From: Rikenellaceae bacterium DTU001
GTDB taxonomy: Bacteria; Bacteroidota; Bacteroidia; Bacteroidales; DTU049
Length of the DNA: 46,453 nucleotides
Assembly (NCBI GenBank): GCA_001512885.1
Contig: LFSZ01000107.1
Coordinates: 1-46,453, forward strand
Direction: 5' to 3'
Every line of letters begins with the position of its first letter. The first letter of the stretch is position 1. Under the pieces are notes generated by a model. That model saw nothing but the letters and a program-made list of their open reading frames with translations, had not been told where the DNA came from and made no database searches. Shown one piece after another: positions 37,666 to 46,000 of this stretch. The position numbers and the translations under genes were made by a program.

Positions 37666-38651
37666 TCCACATATTGTTGTGTTTATTATTGATATTTTGT
37701 TTGATACTTTCTGAAAGTTGTAAAAGAAAAGCTAAAGTAACTGGAGAAATAGAAGAAAAAACAGAAATCATAGTTCCTGATTTTAATTGTGATAGCGCTT
37801 ATACTTATGTAGCTAAGCAGGTAGATTTCGGCCCCAGAGTTCCTGGGACACAATCTCATAAATTGTGTGGTGACTGGCTGGTATCTATGCTCGACAAATA
37901 TGCAGATACTGTCTATGTACAACCATTCAAAGCTCGTATATACACTGGAGAAGTAAAAGAAGGTCGCAATATTTTTGCTCAGTTTAATCCAGATATTCAA
38001 AAGCGCATCTTATTATGTGCTCATTGGGATAGTAGACCTTATGCTGATTATGATCCAGATCCTAAAAATCATAATTTGCCCATACCTGGAGCTAATGATG
38101 GTGCTTCTGGTGTAGGTGTTTTATTAGAATTGGCACGTATCATCCATAAACAAAATATTTCGATTGGCATAGATATAGCTTTTTGGGATTTAGAAGATTG
38201 GGGCGAACCACAAAATGTGAATAATTATGGAGGTGAATATTGGTGTTTAGGTAGTCAATATTGGTGTAAAAATAAAGTGCCGATGTTTTATAATGCTAAT
38301 TATGGTATTTTATTAGATATGGTAGGTGCTACTGATGCTACTTTTTATTTTGAAAGTATTTCTTATCAATATGCCTCATCAATATTAAAAAAAACTTGGG
38401 ATATTGCTTCTAAATTAGGTTATAGTAAATATTTTATACCAGATTATTCTAACCCTATCACTGATGATCATTTGTATTTGAATACAATAGCACAGATACC
38501 TACCATTAATATTGTTCATCAGGATAAAACAAGCCCAACTGGTTTTTTCCCTTACTGGCATACTATGGAAGATGATATAGACAAAATAGATAAAAATACT
38601 TTAAAAGTTGTAGGTAACGTTTTAACTTATTTGATTTATAATGAAAAATAA
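37647..38651 (+). CDS. Glutaminyl-peptide cyclotransferase-like M28 family lipoprotein
   Basis: 334 residues. The signal segment [16 protein letters not shown] has a relaxed lipobox with Cys25. The M28-fold domain shows [49 protein letters not shown] and [14 protein letters not shown], giving Asp141, Glu173 and His305 as the likely single-zinc ligands of glutaminyl cyclases, rather than the two-zinc site of M28 aminopeptidases. The WCLGSQYWC and [13 protein letters not shown] stretches resemble the Bacteroidota enzyme known from Porphyromonas gingivalis. It should convert N-terminal Gln of exported proteins to pyroglutamate in the periplasm. It overlaps cysS by 19 bp and shares TAATG with dtd. 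Annotators may list it simply as an M28 peptidase. Confidence 0.85.
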   Translation: MGNRRLIHILLCLLLIFCLILSESCKRKAKVTGEIEEKTEIIVPDFNCDSAYTYVAKQVDFGPRVPGTQSHKLCGDWLVSMLDKYADTVYVQPFKARIYTGEVKEGRNIFAQFNPDIQKRILLCAHWDSRPYADYDPDPKNHNLPIPGANDGASGVGVLLELARIIHKQNISIGIDIAFWDLEDWGEPQNVNNYGGEYWCLGSQYWCKNKVPMFYNANYGILLDMVGATDATFYFESISYQYASSILKKTWDIASKLGYSKYFIPDYSNPITDDHLYLNTIAQIPTINIVHQDKTSPTGFFPYWHTMEDDIDKIDKNTLKVVGNVLTYLIYNEK

Positions 38652-39106
38652 TGCGTGCAGTTATACAGCGAGTATCTAAGGCTTCTGTAAAAGTGGGTAA
38701 TCAAATTATAGCCTCTATCAGTCAAGGATTATTAATATTAATAGGATTCGAGGAGCTGGAGACTAAAGAAGATTTTAAATGGTTAACAAATAAAATTATT
38801 AATTTACGTATCTTCAACGATACTAAAGGATTAATGAATCTTTCAGTATCAGACATTGATGGAGATATATTAGTTGTCAGTCAATTTACTTTGCATGCTT
38901 GGACAAAAAAAGGAAATAGACCCTCATTTGCTCGTGCAGCACCTTTTCAGGTGAGTGAAAATTATTATAAACAATTTATTGAAATCCTTCAAAATGTCTT
39001 TCATAAACCTATAGCCTGTGGTGTATTCGGGGCTTATATGCAGGTAGAACTTATAAATGATGGGCCTGTTACGATAATAATAGATACTAAAAATAAGAAT
39101 TTTTGA
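38651..39106 (+). CDS. dtd: D-aminoacyl-tRNA deacylase
   Basis: 151 residues, typical length. Removes D-amino acids, and glycine mischarged on tRNA-Ala, from tRNA. Motifs: [20 protein letters not shown] at the start, VVSQFTLHAWTKKGNRPSFA (catalytic Thr loop), and GVFGAYMQVELINDGPVTII at the C-terminus (cross-subunit active-site loop). Start and stop overlap as TAATG with the cyclase gene, so it is translationally coupled. Together with cysS it makes this unit partly about tRNA charging quality. Confidence 0.96.
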   Translation: MRAVIQRVSKASVKVGNQIIASISQGLLILIGFEELETKEDFKWLTNKIINLRIFNDTKGLMNLSVSDIDGDILVVSQFTLHAWTKKGNRPSFARAAPFQVSENYYKQFIEILQNVFHKPIACGVFGAYMQVELINDGPVTIIIDTKNKNF

Positions 39107-39194
39107 TAAGTTTGTTAATGAATTTTTTTATGGCTCTATTTTAAAAAAAAATATAAATAATTTACTTTTTTTAGTTAGTTATTTTAAAATTATA

Positions 39195-39202
39195 TATATT
39201 TG
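39195..39202 (+). promoter_or_regulatory. Candidate -7 element for nadD
   Basis: TATATTTG matches TAnnTTTG. Transcription would begin near 39208, after the TTG at 39200 that the ORF track uses as start, so it supports the ATG at 39236. No -33 TTTG is evident. Confidence 0.45.
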
Positions 39203-39235
39203 TTAAAATTTGGAATTTTATTTAACAAAATATTT

Positions 39236-39826
39236 ATGATTGATCAAAAAAATATAGGTTTATTCTTTGGGACATTTAATCCACCACATATCGGACATAC
39301 CTTAATAGCAAACTATTTTTACATTACAAATGATTTTGATGAAATATGGCTTATTGTTTCCCCCCAAAATCCTTTTAAGAAAAATTCAAATTTATTAGAT
39401 GCAAATTTAAGATTAAAAATGGTAGAGTTGGCTATAGAAGATGCTCATTTTCTTAAAGCTAGTGATGTAGAATTTGATTTACCGAAACCCAGCTATACTT
39501 ATAAAACCTTAGAAACACTTACTACGAGATTTCCTCATTACAATTTTTCTATAATAATAGGCAGTGATAATGCTGTATCATTAGATAAATGGGAAAATTA
39601 TCAATATCTTATTGATAATTTCACTATATATGTTTACCCTAGAAATGGCTTTTTATCATCAAATATTTTTAAACATAAAAATATCTTTATAGATTCTAAT
39701 GCTCCATATATAGATATTTGTAGTAAATGGATTAGAGAGCAATTATCACAAAATAAAGATCTTCGTTTTTTTCTAAGAAAATCTGTTTATGATTTTATAA
39801 TAGAAAATAAATTATATGTAAGTTAA
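39236..39826 (+). CDS. nadD: Nicotinate-nucleotide adenylyltransferase
   Basis: 196 residues from the chosen start. Transfers AMP to nicotinate mononucleotide in NAD synthesis. The N-terminal IGLFFGTFNPPHIGHTLIAN holds the HxGH nucleotide-binding motif, SFIIGSDNAVSL-type sequence (FSIIIGSDNAVSLDKW) follows, and the C-terminal ISSTxIR motif is degenerate here (DICSKWIREQL). The ORF track starts at a TTG (39200), adding 12 residues; I choose the ATG at 39236 because family members begin a few residues before the GTFNP motif and a promoter -7 box overlaps the longer version. It is followed by porV2 after 49 bp. Confidence 0.94.
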   Translation: MIDQKNIGLFFGTFNPPHIGHTLIANYFYITNDFDEIWLIVSPQNPFKKNSNLLDANLRLKMVELAIEDAHFLKASDVEFDLPKPSYTYKTLETLTTRFPHYNFSIIIGSDNAVSLDKWENYQYLIDNFTIYVYPRNGFLSSNIFKHKNIFIDSNAPYIDICSKWIREQLSQNKDLRFFLRKSVYDFIIENKLYVS

Positions 39827-39875
39827 AATTATAAAATTAATATTTATTATTTAATTTTACAAATAAATTTAATAA

Positions 39876-40955
39876 ATGAGGCAATATATATCATTTATAA
39901 TTAGCCTTATTATTTCTACAATTTTATATTCTCAAGTGAGAAGCTATACTAATGAATTTCTCTATCTGGGTATAGATGCTAGATCTATGGCTATGAGTAA
40001 TACTGCTATTGCTAGCACATACAATGCGAATGCTGGTTATTGGAATCCTGCTCTACTAGTTTTCGCTCCTGCATATCCTCAATTTAGTCTAATGCACGCA
40101 GAATATTTTGCTGGTATAGCTAATTATAATTCATTTGCTATTAGTTTTCATAATAAAGATAGTTTAGCATTTGCATTTTCCTATTTACGTTTTGCAGTAG
40201 ACGACATACCAAATACGACACAACTAATAGACAACAATGGGCAGGTGCATTATGATAAAATCACTTCATTCACAGCTGCTGATAATGCCCTTCTATTTAG
40301 TATTAGCAAAAAGATTAATCACACATTGCAGATAGGAGGTACTTTAAAAATCATTAGAAGAGTAATAGGTGATTTCGCTGGTGCATGGGGCTTTGGACTA
40401 GATGTGGGTGTTTCTTTTATGAGTGATAGATGGAGGGGAGGTTTAGTAGTGCGAGATATTACTTCTACCCCTACTTTTTGGTCTTTTTCATTAAATGATA
40501 AAATGAAAGAAGTTTTTACTCTCACTGGTAATGAAATACCTACTAATAGTTTAGAATTAGGTATTCCTCGTTTAGCCATGGGTATCTGTTATGTGCAACC
40601 TCTATTAAATAATTTTTTAATTCAACCCGAGCTTTCCCTACTATTTACTTTTGACGGACAACGTAATACTTTGATAAGCAATAAATTTTTTAGCATAGAT
40701 CCATCACTAGGTTTTGAGATAAGCTTTAAACAAATGATATTTCTCAGAGGTGGCATTGGCAGCTTACAAAAAGAAAATTTCCCTACTGGCAAAAAATGGA
40801 CATTCCAGCCTAATATAGGTATAGGCATCGCTATAAAAGATATCTTGCAAATAGACTATGCTTATACAGATATCGGTGATAATAGTATTGCTCTGTATTC
40901 TAATATCATATCGTTAATTTATCACATCAAAAAAAATAGTAACACAGCTTTATGA
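39876..40955 (+). CDS. porV2: PorV/PorQ family protein, probable PorV2
   Basis: 359 residues, predicted 14-stranded FadL-like outer-membrane barrel. Signal peptide ends STILYS with Gln20 at +1. The start of the mature part, FLYLGIDARSMAMSNTAIAS followed by NAGYWNPALL, is the PorV/PorQ family opening; later AWGFGLDVGVSFMSDRWRGG and IKDILQIDYAYTDIGDNS are also typical. PorV binds T9SS cargo after translocation and brings it to the sortase PorU. The 4-bp overlap with a PorU-like protease indicates a working pair, as in the group named PorV2/PorU2. The name rests mainly on this context; PorQ-like function is the alternative. Confidence 0.82.
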   Translation: MRQYISFIISLIISTILYSQVRSYTNEFLYLGIDARSMAMSNTAIASTYNANAGYWNPALLVFAPAYPQFSLMHAEYFAGIANYNSFAISFHNKDSLAFAFSYLRFAVDDIPNTTQLIDNNGQVHYDKITSFTAADNALLFSISKKINHTLQIGGTLKIIRRVIGDFAGAWGFGLDVGVSFMSDRWRGGLVVRDITSTPTFWSFSLNDKMKEVFTLTGNEIPTNSLELGIPRLAMGICYVQPLLNNFLIQPELSLLFTFDGQRNTLISNKFFSIDPSLGFEISFKQMIFLRGGIGSLQKENFPTGKKWTFQPNIGIGIAIKDILQIDYAYTDIGDNSIALYSNIISLIYHIKKNSNTAL

Positions 40956-43900
40956 AACAGTTTAAATATTTTTACTTAATAATTTTTATAATTACTAATA
41001 AATTATTTGCGCAACCTTTTGGTAATGAGTGGATAAATTACAATAAATTTTATTACAAAATAAAAATCAGTTCCGAAGGCATATATCGGATAGATTATAA
41101 TACCTTAGTATCTGCAGGTATTCCAGTAAATATAATAGACCCTCGCTTATTTCAAATTTTTCATAATGGTATTGAACAATATATCTATGTACATGGCGAA
41201 GAGGATGGTATATTTGATAATGACGATTTTATAGAATTTTATGCTAAAGGTAATGATGGTAGCTTCGATAAAAAACTATATAAAAATTCAGAACATCAAG
41301 CTAATGATAATTACAGCTTATTCAATGATACGTCTGCATATTTTCTCACATGGAGTTCATCTTTAAATAATAAGAGAGTAGCAAATTATAAAAATACAGA
41401 GTATCTTTCTTATTTTCCTGAATCGCATGTCTACTATACAAATCGAATAGATTACACAAGCTATTATTATCCTGGACCAGTAGACGCTTCTGGGTTATCA
41501 GATTTTGATTATACCGAAGCAGAAGGATGGTTTGATGGTACTATGAGCATAAATCCTTCTCAGCCGGGTGTTCCTCAAAATTATAATAAGCAAATACAAA
41601 CACCTCTCCCATATAATGCGGGAGGTCCATCAGAGATCAAAATAATGATCACTGGACAATCATCAGCACTCGATTATCCACATCATCTAAAAATTAATTT
41701 TTTATCTAATAATATTGACACGACTTTTATAGGATATAAGAATGTTTTTATCTCACGAAATTTTTTATCTAGCTCTCTATCATCTAATCTAAATATTAAT
41801 TTTACCTTGCCCAATGATCTAGGTGCTCCTTCTGATCGTATAGCACTATCATATATTGAAGTTTCTTATCCTAGATTAACAAATTATAATAATTCTTATT
41901 CTCTCAAATATCGAATAAAAGATAATGGACAAAATGTCAGATACATACATTTTACTAATGTCTATGGCAATAATAATGATACTCTTATTAGTTATGATTT
42001 GACAAATAACAATAGAATCTTTTCTACTAAAAATAATAACAATGTAGACATTTGCATAGCAATGAATGGTAATGACGTAGAAATTTATAGCACTATAGAA
42101 AGTAATGTAAAAAAAATTACTCAGTTAACTGCTATAAACGGAACAGGTAAATTCACTGATTATTTATCATTAGGCCTTATTAAGGCAGATTATCTTATCA
42201 TTACCCATCCAATTTTAATCAATAGCGCAAATAACTATGCAAATTATAGGTCTATAACAGGATATTCACCATTAGTAATAAATGTAGAAGAGCTATATGA
42301 TCAATTTGCCTATGGCATTGGCAAACATCCACTGGGAATCAGGAACTTTTTATTGTTTGCCATTACAAAAGCTGAGGTTCCGATAAAAGGAGTATTTTTA
42401 ATAGGTAAACCATATAAAGCAGGGGAAGGTAACTACAATTATAGAAAAAAGCCTGATATCTATGCTCAAACCTTAGTTCCATCAATTGGTAATCCACCAT
42501 CTGATCAATTATTTTTATCTGGTATAGTAGATACTTTGTATCAACCAGCAATACCAATAGGTCGCTTAGCAGCTCGCAATCCTAATGATGTGGATGTTTA
42601 TTTGCAAAAAGTTATTGATTTCGAAAATGAAATGAAACTACCCTATAATCCTAACTTACCCATAGATCAAGAATGGAGAAAAAAGGTATTACATTTTGCA
42701 GGAGGCTCCAATCAAGTAGAAATGCATCAATTTTTATCTTATCTTAATCAATATAAAAATAAAATTGAAAACCCTTATTTCGGAGGTAATGTATGGACAT
42801 TTACTAAAACTAGTACTGATCCCATAATACAAAGTCTTAGTGATAGTATTAGAAATTTAGTAGATAGAGGCGTGATAATGATGAATTTTTTCGGTCATGC
42901 TGCAGGATTAGGCTTTGATATTAGTATAGATAATCCAAATACTTATAATAATTACAAACGGTATCCTTTTGTTTTAGCTAATTCTTGTTTTGTAGGTGAT
43001 TTATTTCAAGTAGATGCCACTACCAGCGAACAATTTGTTTTAATACCTAATAAAGGTATGATAGGTTTTTTGGGTACTAATACTGCGTCGTATACTTCTT
43101 ATTTACATTTATTTAGTAATCAGTTGATTAATCATTTATCAATAGAATCCTATGGCAAAAGTATAGGAGAAATAGTTAAAAATACTATAAGAGATATACA
43201 AGTACCAAATAATTTTTATAATAAAGTTATTTGTTACGATTTTATCTTGCATTGTGATCCAGTTATCAGACTTTCTATCGATAGTTTGCCAGATTATATG
43301 GTTACTAATCAGACTATTTACACTCAACCAGAAATTATCAGTAACGAAATAGATTCTTTCAAATTTTGTGTAACTGCACATAACTTGGGCAAAGCGATTT
43401 ATGACTCGGTTTTTGTAGAAATAATTCGCACTTATCCAGATAATACAACGGAAACTTATATAAAACGAATCAGAACACCTTTTTTTAAAGATACAATTAT
43501 ATTTACAATACCCACCAACCCTCTTATTAGCATAGGCATGAATAAATTTAAGATAATAATAGATTCGTATAATGATATATTAGAAAAAAATGAAAATAAT
43601 AATACTACTGAATATATTCTTTGGGTTAATTCTTATGATGCAGTACCAATATATCCTTATGAATTTGCTGTAATTCCAGACACTTTTGTAACGCTAATAG
43701 CCTCTTCGAGTAATCCATTTCCATTAATGAATAAATATATTTTTGAGATAGACACTACTATTTATTTCAATAGTCCTTTTAAACTACAAAGTCCTATCAT
43801 TGAACAAACTGGCGGTATTATACAATGGACATTGCCATTTACGATGCTCCAAATGCCTGATAGCATAGTTTATTATTGGAGAGTAAAAACTCTAACCTCA

Positions 43901-46000
43901 TCATATTGGCGTAATAGTTCATTTCAATTTATAAAAAATAAAAGAGGTTGGGGACAAGCACATTTCTTTCAATTCGAAAATAATGATTTCGTTTATATGA
44001 CTACTCATCGCCCTACAAGAACATTTAATTATATAAATACAATAGTTAATATAAAAGCTCAAACCGGCTATTATCCATATATTCCTTGGCATGAGGAATG
44101 GTATAAAATGAATAATGTTTTAAAAGGGCAATGGTCTTGCACAGGTGATGGAGGACATGGTATGAAATTTGCAGTTTTTGATACTATATCTATTACTCCC
44201 TGGGCTAATACCGACCCAGACAATGATGGACTCGGTCCTTATGATGCTCTTAATTGCAGAAATTACATTTATTATGATTTTGATTTCTATACTACCGATA
44301 GTATATGGTGGCAACGTATGACAAACTTTATAAATGCAGTGCCAGATGGTAATTATATTTTAGCTTTTAGTCATAGAAATCATAATGCTGAAAATTACCC
44401 AGAAGACCTCTATCAAGCCTTTGAAAGTTTTGGCTCTGCAATGATCCGCTCTTTACCTAATAATAGACCGTATATGATTTTTGGAAGGAAAGGTTACCCT
44501 ATAGGAACTGCAGACGAAATAATTGGTACTGAGATATCTAGTATTATTAATCATTCTTGGAACCTAACTACAAAATGGAAAGAAGGATCAATGTCTTCAC
44601 CATTAATAGGACCTGCTCTACAATGGAATAGTATTCATTGGCGTGTACGTAGCTTAGAAGATGGACCGATCACTGATACAGTTCGACTTTTTGTTCTTGG
44701 TATAAAAGAAAATGGAACCATAGATACTTTATTTGCTAATATCAGACCTATATCTGATTCATTAGATATTTATAACCTCGATCAACAAATACCAGCCAAT
44801 ACCTACCCGTATTTGAAATTACTAATGAAATCTAGTGATGATGCTATGCATACTGCTCCACAACCTATACGTTGGCAGGTATTATACACACCGGTTCCCG
44901 AAACAGCTATTTTAAGTTTTACTAAGGAATATGAATTTTACAAAGATACTTTGCAAGAAGGCGAAATAGGCAAACTAAAAATTTCAACTAAAAACATTAG
45001 TTCTCAAGATTTTCAAGATTCTTTATGGGTAAAATACTGGATTAAAACTAATATAAATGAAGAGATAAATATAACACTTAGAAAAACTAGACTTCATCCT
45101 GCCAATGATGTATTGACTGATAGTATAAAATTTTCAACCATAGGTTTGAAGGGATTTAATCAGTTATGGGTTGAATTTAATCCAATAAACCCAAATACTG
45201 GTGATTATTTTGAAATAGAACAGACTCATATTAATAATATTGCAAGTATCCCTTTTTATGTAAATACAGACAAAATAAATCCATTATTAGATGTTACGTT
45301 TGATGGTATCCATATTCTTAATGGTGATATAGTAAGTGCCGAGCCACATATAAAAATCACTGTAAGAGATGAAAACAAATTTTTAATATTAGATGACACT
45401 AGTGCTGTTACTATTTTTTTAAAAAAACCAAATGCTTCTGAGTATGAAAGGATATATTTTGTAAAATCAAATACTTATCAATTAATTTTCACTCCCTCAT
45501 CAGATGCTAATAGCAATGTGTGCTATATAGATTGGTATGCTAAATTTGAAGTAGATGGAATATATGAATTACAGATACAAGCTCATGATCGTAGTGGTAA
45601 TCCGAGTGGCATAATAGATTATAAAATCAAATTTGAAATAATTCAAAAACCAGCCATAACATATCTAACGAATTGGCCAAATCCTTTTAGCACCAAGACA
45701 CATTTCGTTTTTACTATTACTGGCAGTCATATTCCTGAGTATTTTACCATTCAGATAATGACTATTTCGGGCAAAATAGTTAAGGAAATTACAAGGGAAG
45801 AGCTTGGTCATATACATATCGGAAGGAATATAACATCATATACATGGGATGGTAGAGATATGTATGGTAATTTATTAGCAAATGGGGTATATTTTTATAG
45901 AGTTGTAACTCGCTTACATGGCGATCCAATCGAACATATTCAAACGGAATTAGATCAATATATAACTAAAGGATTTGGTAAAATGGTGATAATCAGATAA
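40952..46000 (+). CDS. porU2: C25 (gingipain-type) cysteine protease, probable T9SS sortase PorU2
   Basis: 1682 residues, clearly longer than PorU (about 1150). Signal peptide ends NKLFA with Gln21 at +1. An N-terminal beta-rich region (about 25-420) precedes the C25 caspase-like domain with the His/Cys pair His649 (MMNFFGHAAGLGFD) and Cys679 (PFVLANSCFVGDLF), plus SEQFVLIPNKGMIGFLGTNT. After this come a CARDB-like domain (about 790-890, VTAHNLGKAIYDSVFVEI), further beta-rich domains, and a C-terminal FlgD-like/T9SS-type domain (WDGRDMYGNLLANGVYFYRV). PorU cleaves the sorting domain from cargo and attaches it to A-LPS. Overlaps porV2 by 4 bp. Its own cargo range cannot be told from sequence. 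Confidence 0.85.
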   Translation: MKQFKYFYLIIFIITNKLFAQPFGNEWINYNKFYYKIKISSEGIYRIDYNTLVSAGIPVNIIDPRLFQIFHNGIEQYIYVHGEEDGIFDNDDFIEFYAKGNDGSFDKKLYKNSEHQANDNYSLFNDTSAYFLTWSSSLNNKRVANYKNTEYLSYFPESHVYYTNRIDYTSYYYPGPVDASGLSDFDYTEAEGWFDGTMSINPSQPGVPQNYNKQIQTPLPYNAGGPSEIKIMITGQSSALDYPHHLKINFLSNNIDTTFIGYKNVFISRNFLSSSLSSNLNINFTLPNDLGAPSDRIALSYIEVSYPRLTNYNNSYSLKYRIKDNGQNVRYIHFTNVYGNNNDTLISYDLTNNNRIFSTKNNNNVDICIAMNGNDVEIYSTIESNVKKITQLTAINGTGKFTDYLSLGLIKADYLIITHPILINSANNYANYRSITGYSPLVINVEELYDQFAYGIGKHPLGIRNFLLFAITKAEVPIKGVFLIGKPYKAGEGNYNYRKKPDIYAQTLVPSIGNPPSDQLFLSGIVDTLYQPAIPIGRLAARNPNDVDVYLQKVIDFENEMKLPYNPNLPIDQEWRKKVLHFAGGSNQVEMHQFLSYLNQYKNKIENPYFGGNVWTFTKTSTDPIIQSLSDSIRNLVDRGVIMMNFFGHAAGLGFDISIDNPNTYNNYKRYPFVLANSCFVGDLFQVDATTSEQFVLIPNKGMIGFLGTNTASYTSYLHLFSNQLINHLSIESYGKSIGEIVKNTIRDIQVPNNFYNKVICYDFILHCDPVIRLSIDSLPDYMVTNQTIYTQPEIISNEIDSFKFCVTAHNLGKAIYDSVFVEIIRTYPDNTTETYIKRIRTPFFKDTIIFTIPTNPLISIGMNKFKIIIDSYNDILEKNENNNTTEYILWVNSYDAVPIYPYEFAVIPDTFVTLIASSSNPFPLMNKYIFEIDTTIYFNSPFKLQSPIIEQTGGIIQWTLPFTMLQMPDSIVYYWRVKTLTSSYWRNSSFQFIKNKRGWGQAHFFQFENNDFVYMTTHRPTRTFNYINTIVNIKAQTGYYPYIPWHEEWYKMNNVLKGQWSCTGDGGHGMKFAVFDTISITPWANTDPDNDGLGPYDALNCRNYIYYDFDFYTTDSIWWQRMTNFINAVPDGNYILAFSHRNHNAENYPEDLYQAFESFGSAMIRSLPNNRPYMIFGRKGYPIGTADEIIGTEISSIINHSWNLTTKWKEGSMSSPLIGPALQWNSIHWRVRSLEDGPITDTVRLFVLGIKENGTIDTLFANIRPISDSLDIYNLDQQIPANTYPYLKLLMKSSDDAMHTAPQPIRWQVLYTPVPETAILSFTKEYEFYKDTLQEGEIGKLKISTKNISSQDFQDSLWVKYWIKTNINEEINITLRKTRLHPANDVLTDSIKFSTIGLKGFNQLWVEFNPINPNTGDYFEIEQTHINNIASIPFYVNTDKINPLLDVTFDGIHILNGDIVSAEPHIKITVRDENKFLILDDTSAVTIFLKKPNASEYERIYFVKSNTYQLIFTPSSDANSNVCYIDWYAKFEVDGIYELQIQAHDRSGNPSGIIDYKIKFEIIQKPAITYLTNWPNPFSTKTHFVFTITGSHIPEYFTIQIMTISGKIVKEITREELGHIHIGRNITSYTWDGRDMYGNLLANGVYFYRVVTRLHGDPIEHIQTELDQYITKGFGKMVIIR

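Noticed and set aside
37647-38651. M28 aminopeptidase as the function of this lipoprotein
   Set aside because: Motifs fit the single-zinc glutaminyl cyclase branch better.
39200-39235. N-terminal extension of NadD in the ORF track
   Set aside because: TTG start overlapping a promoter element; the ATG at 39236 fits the family.
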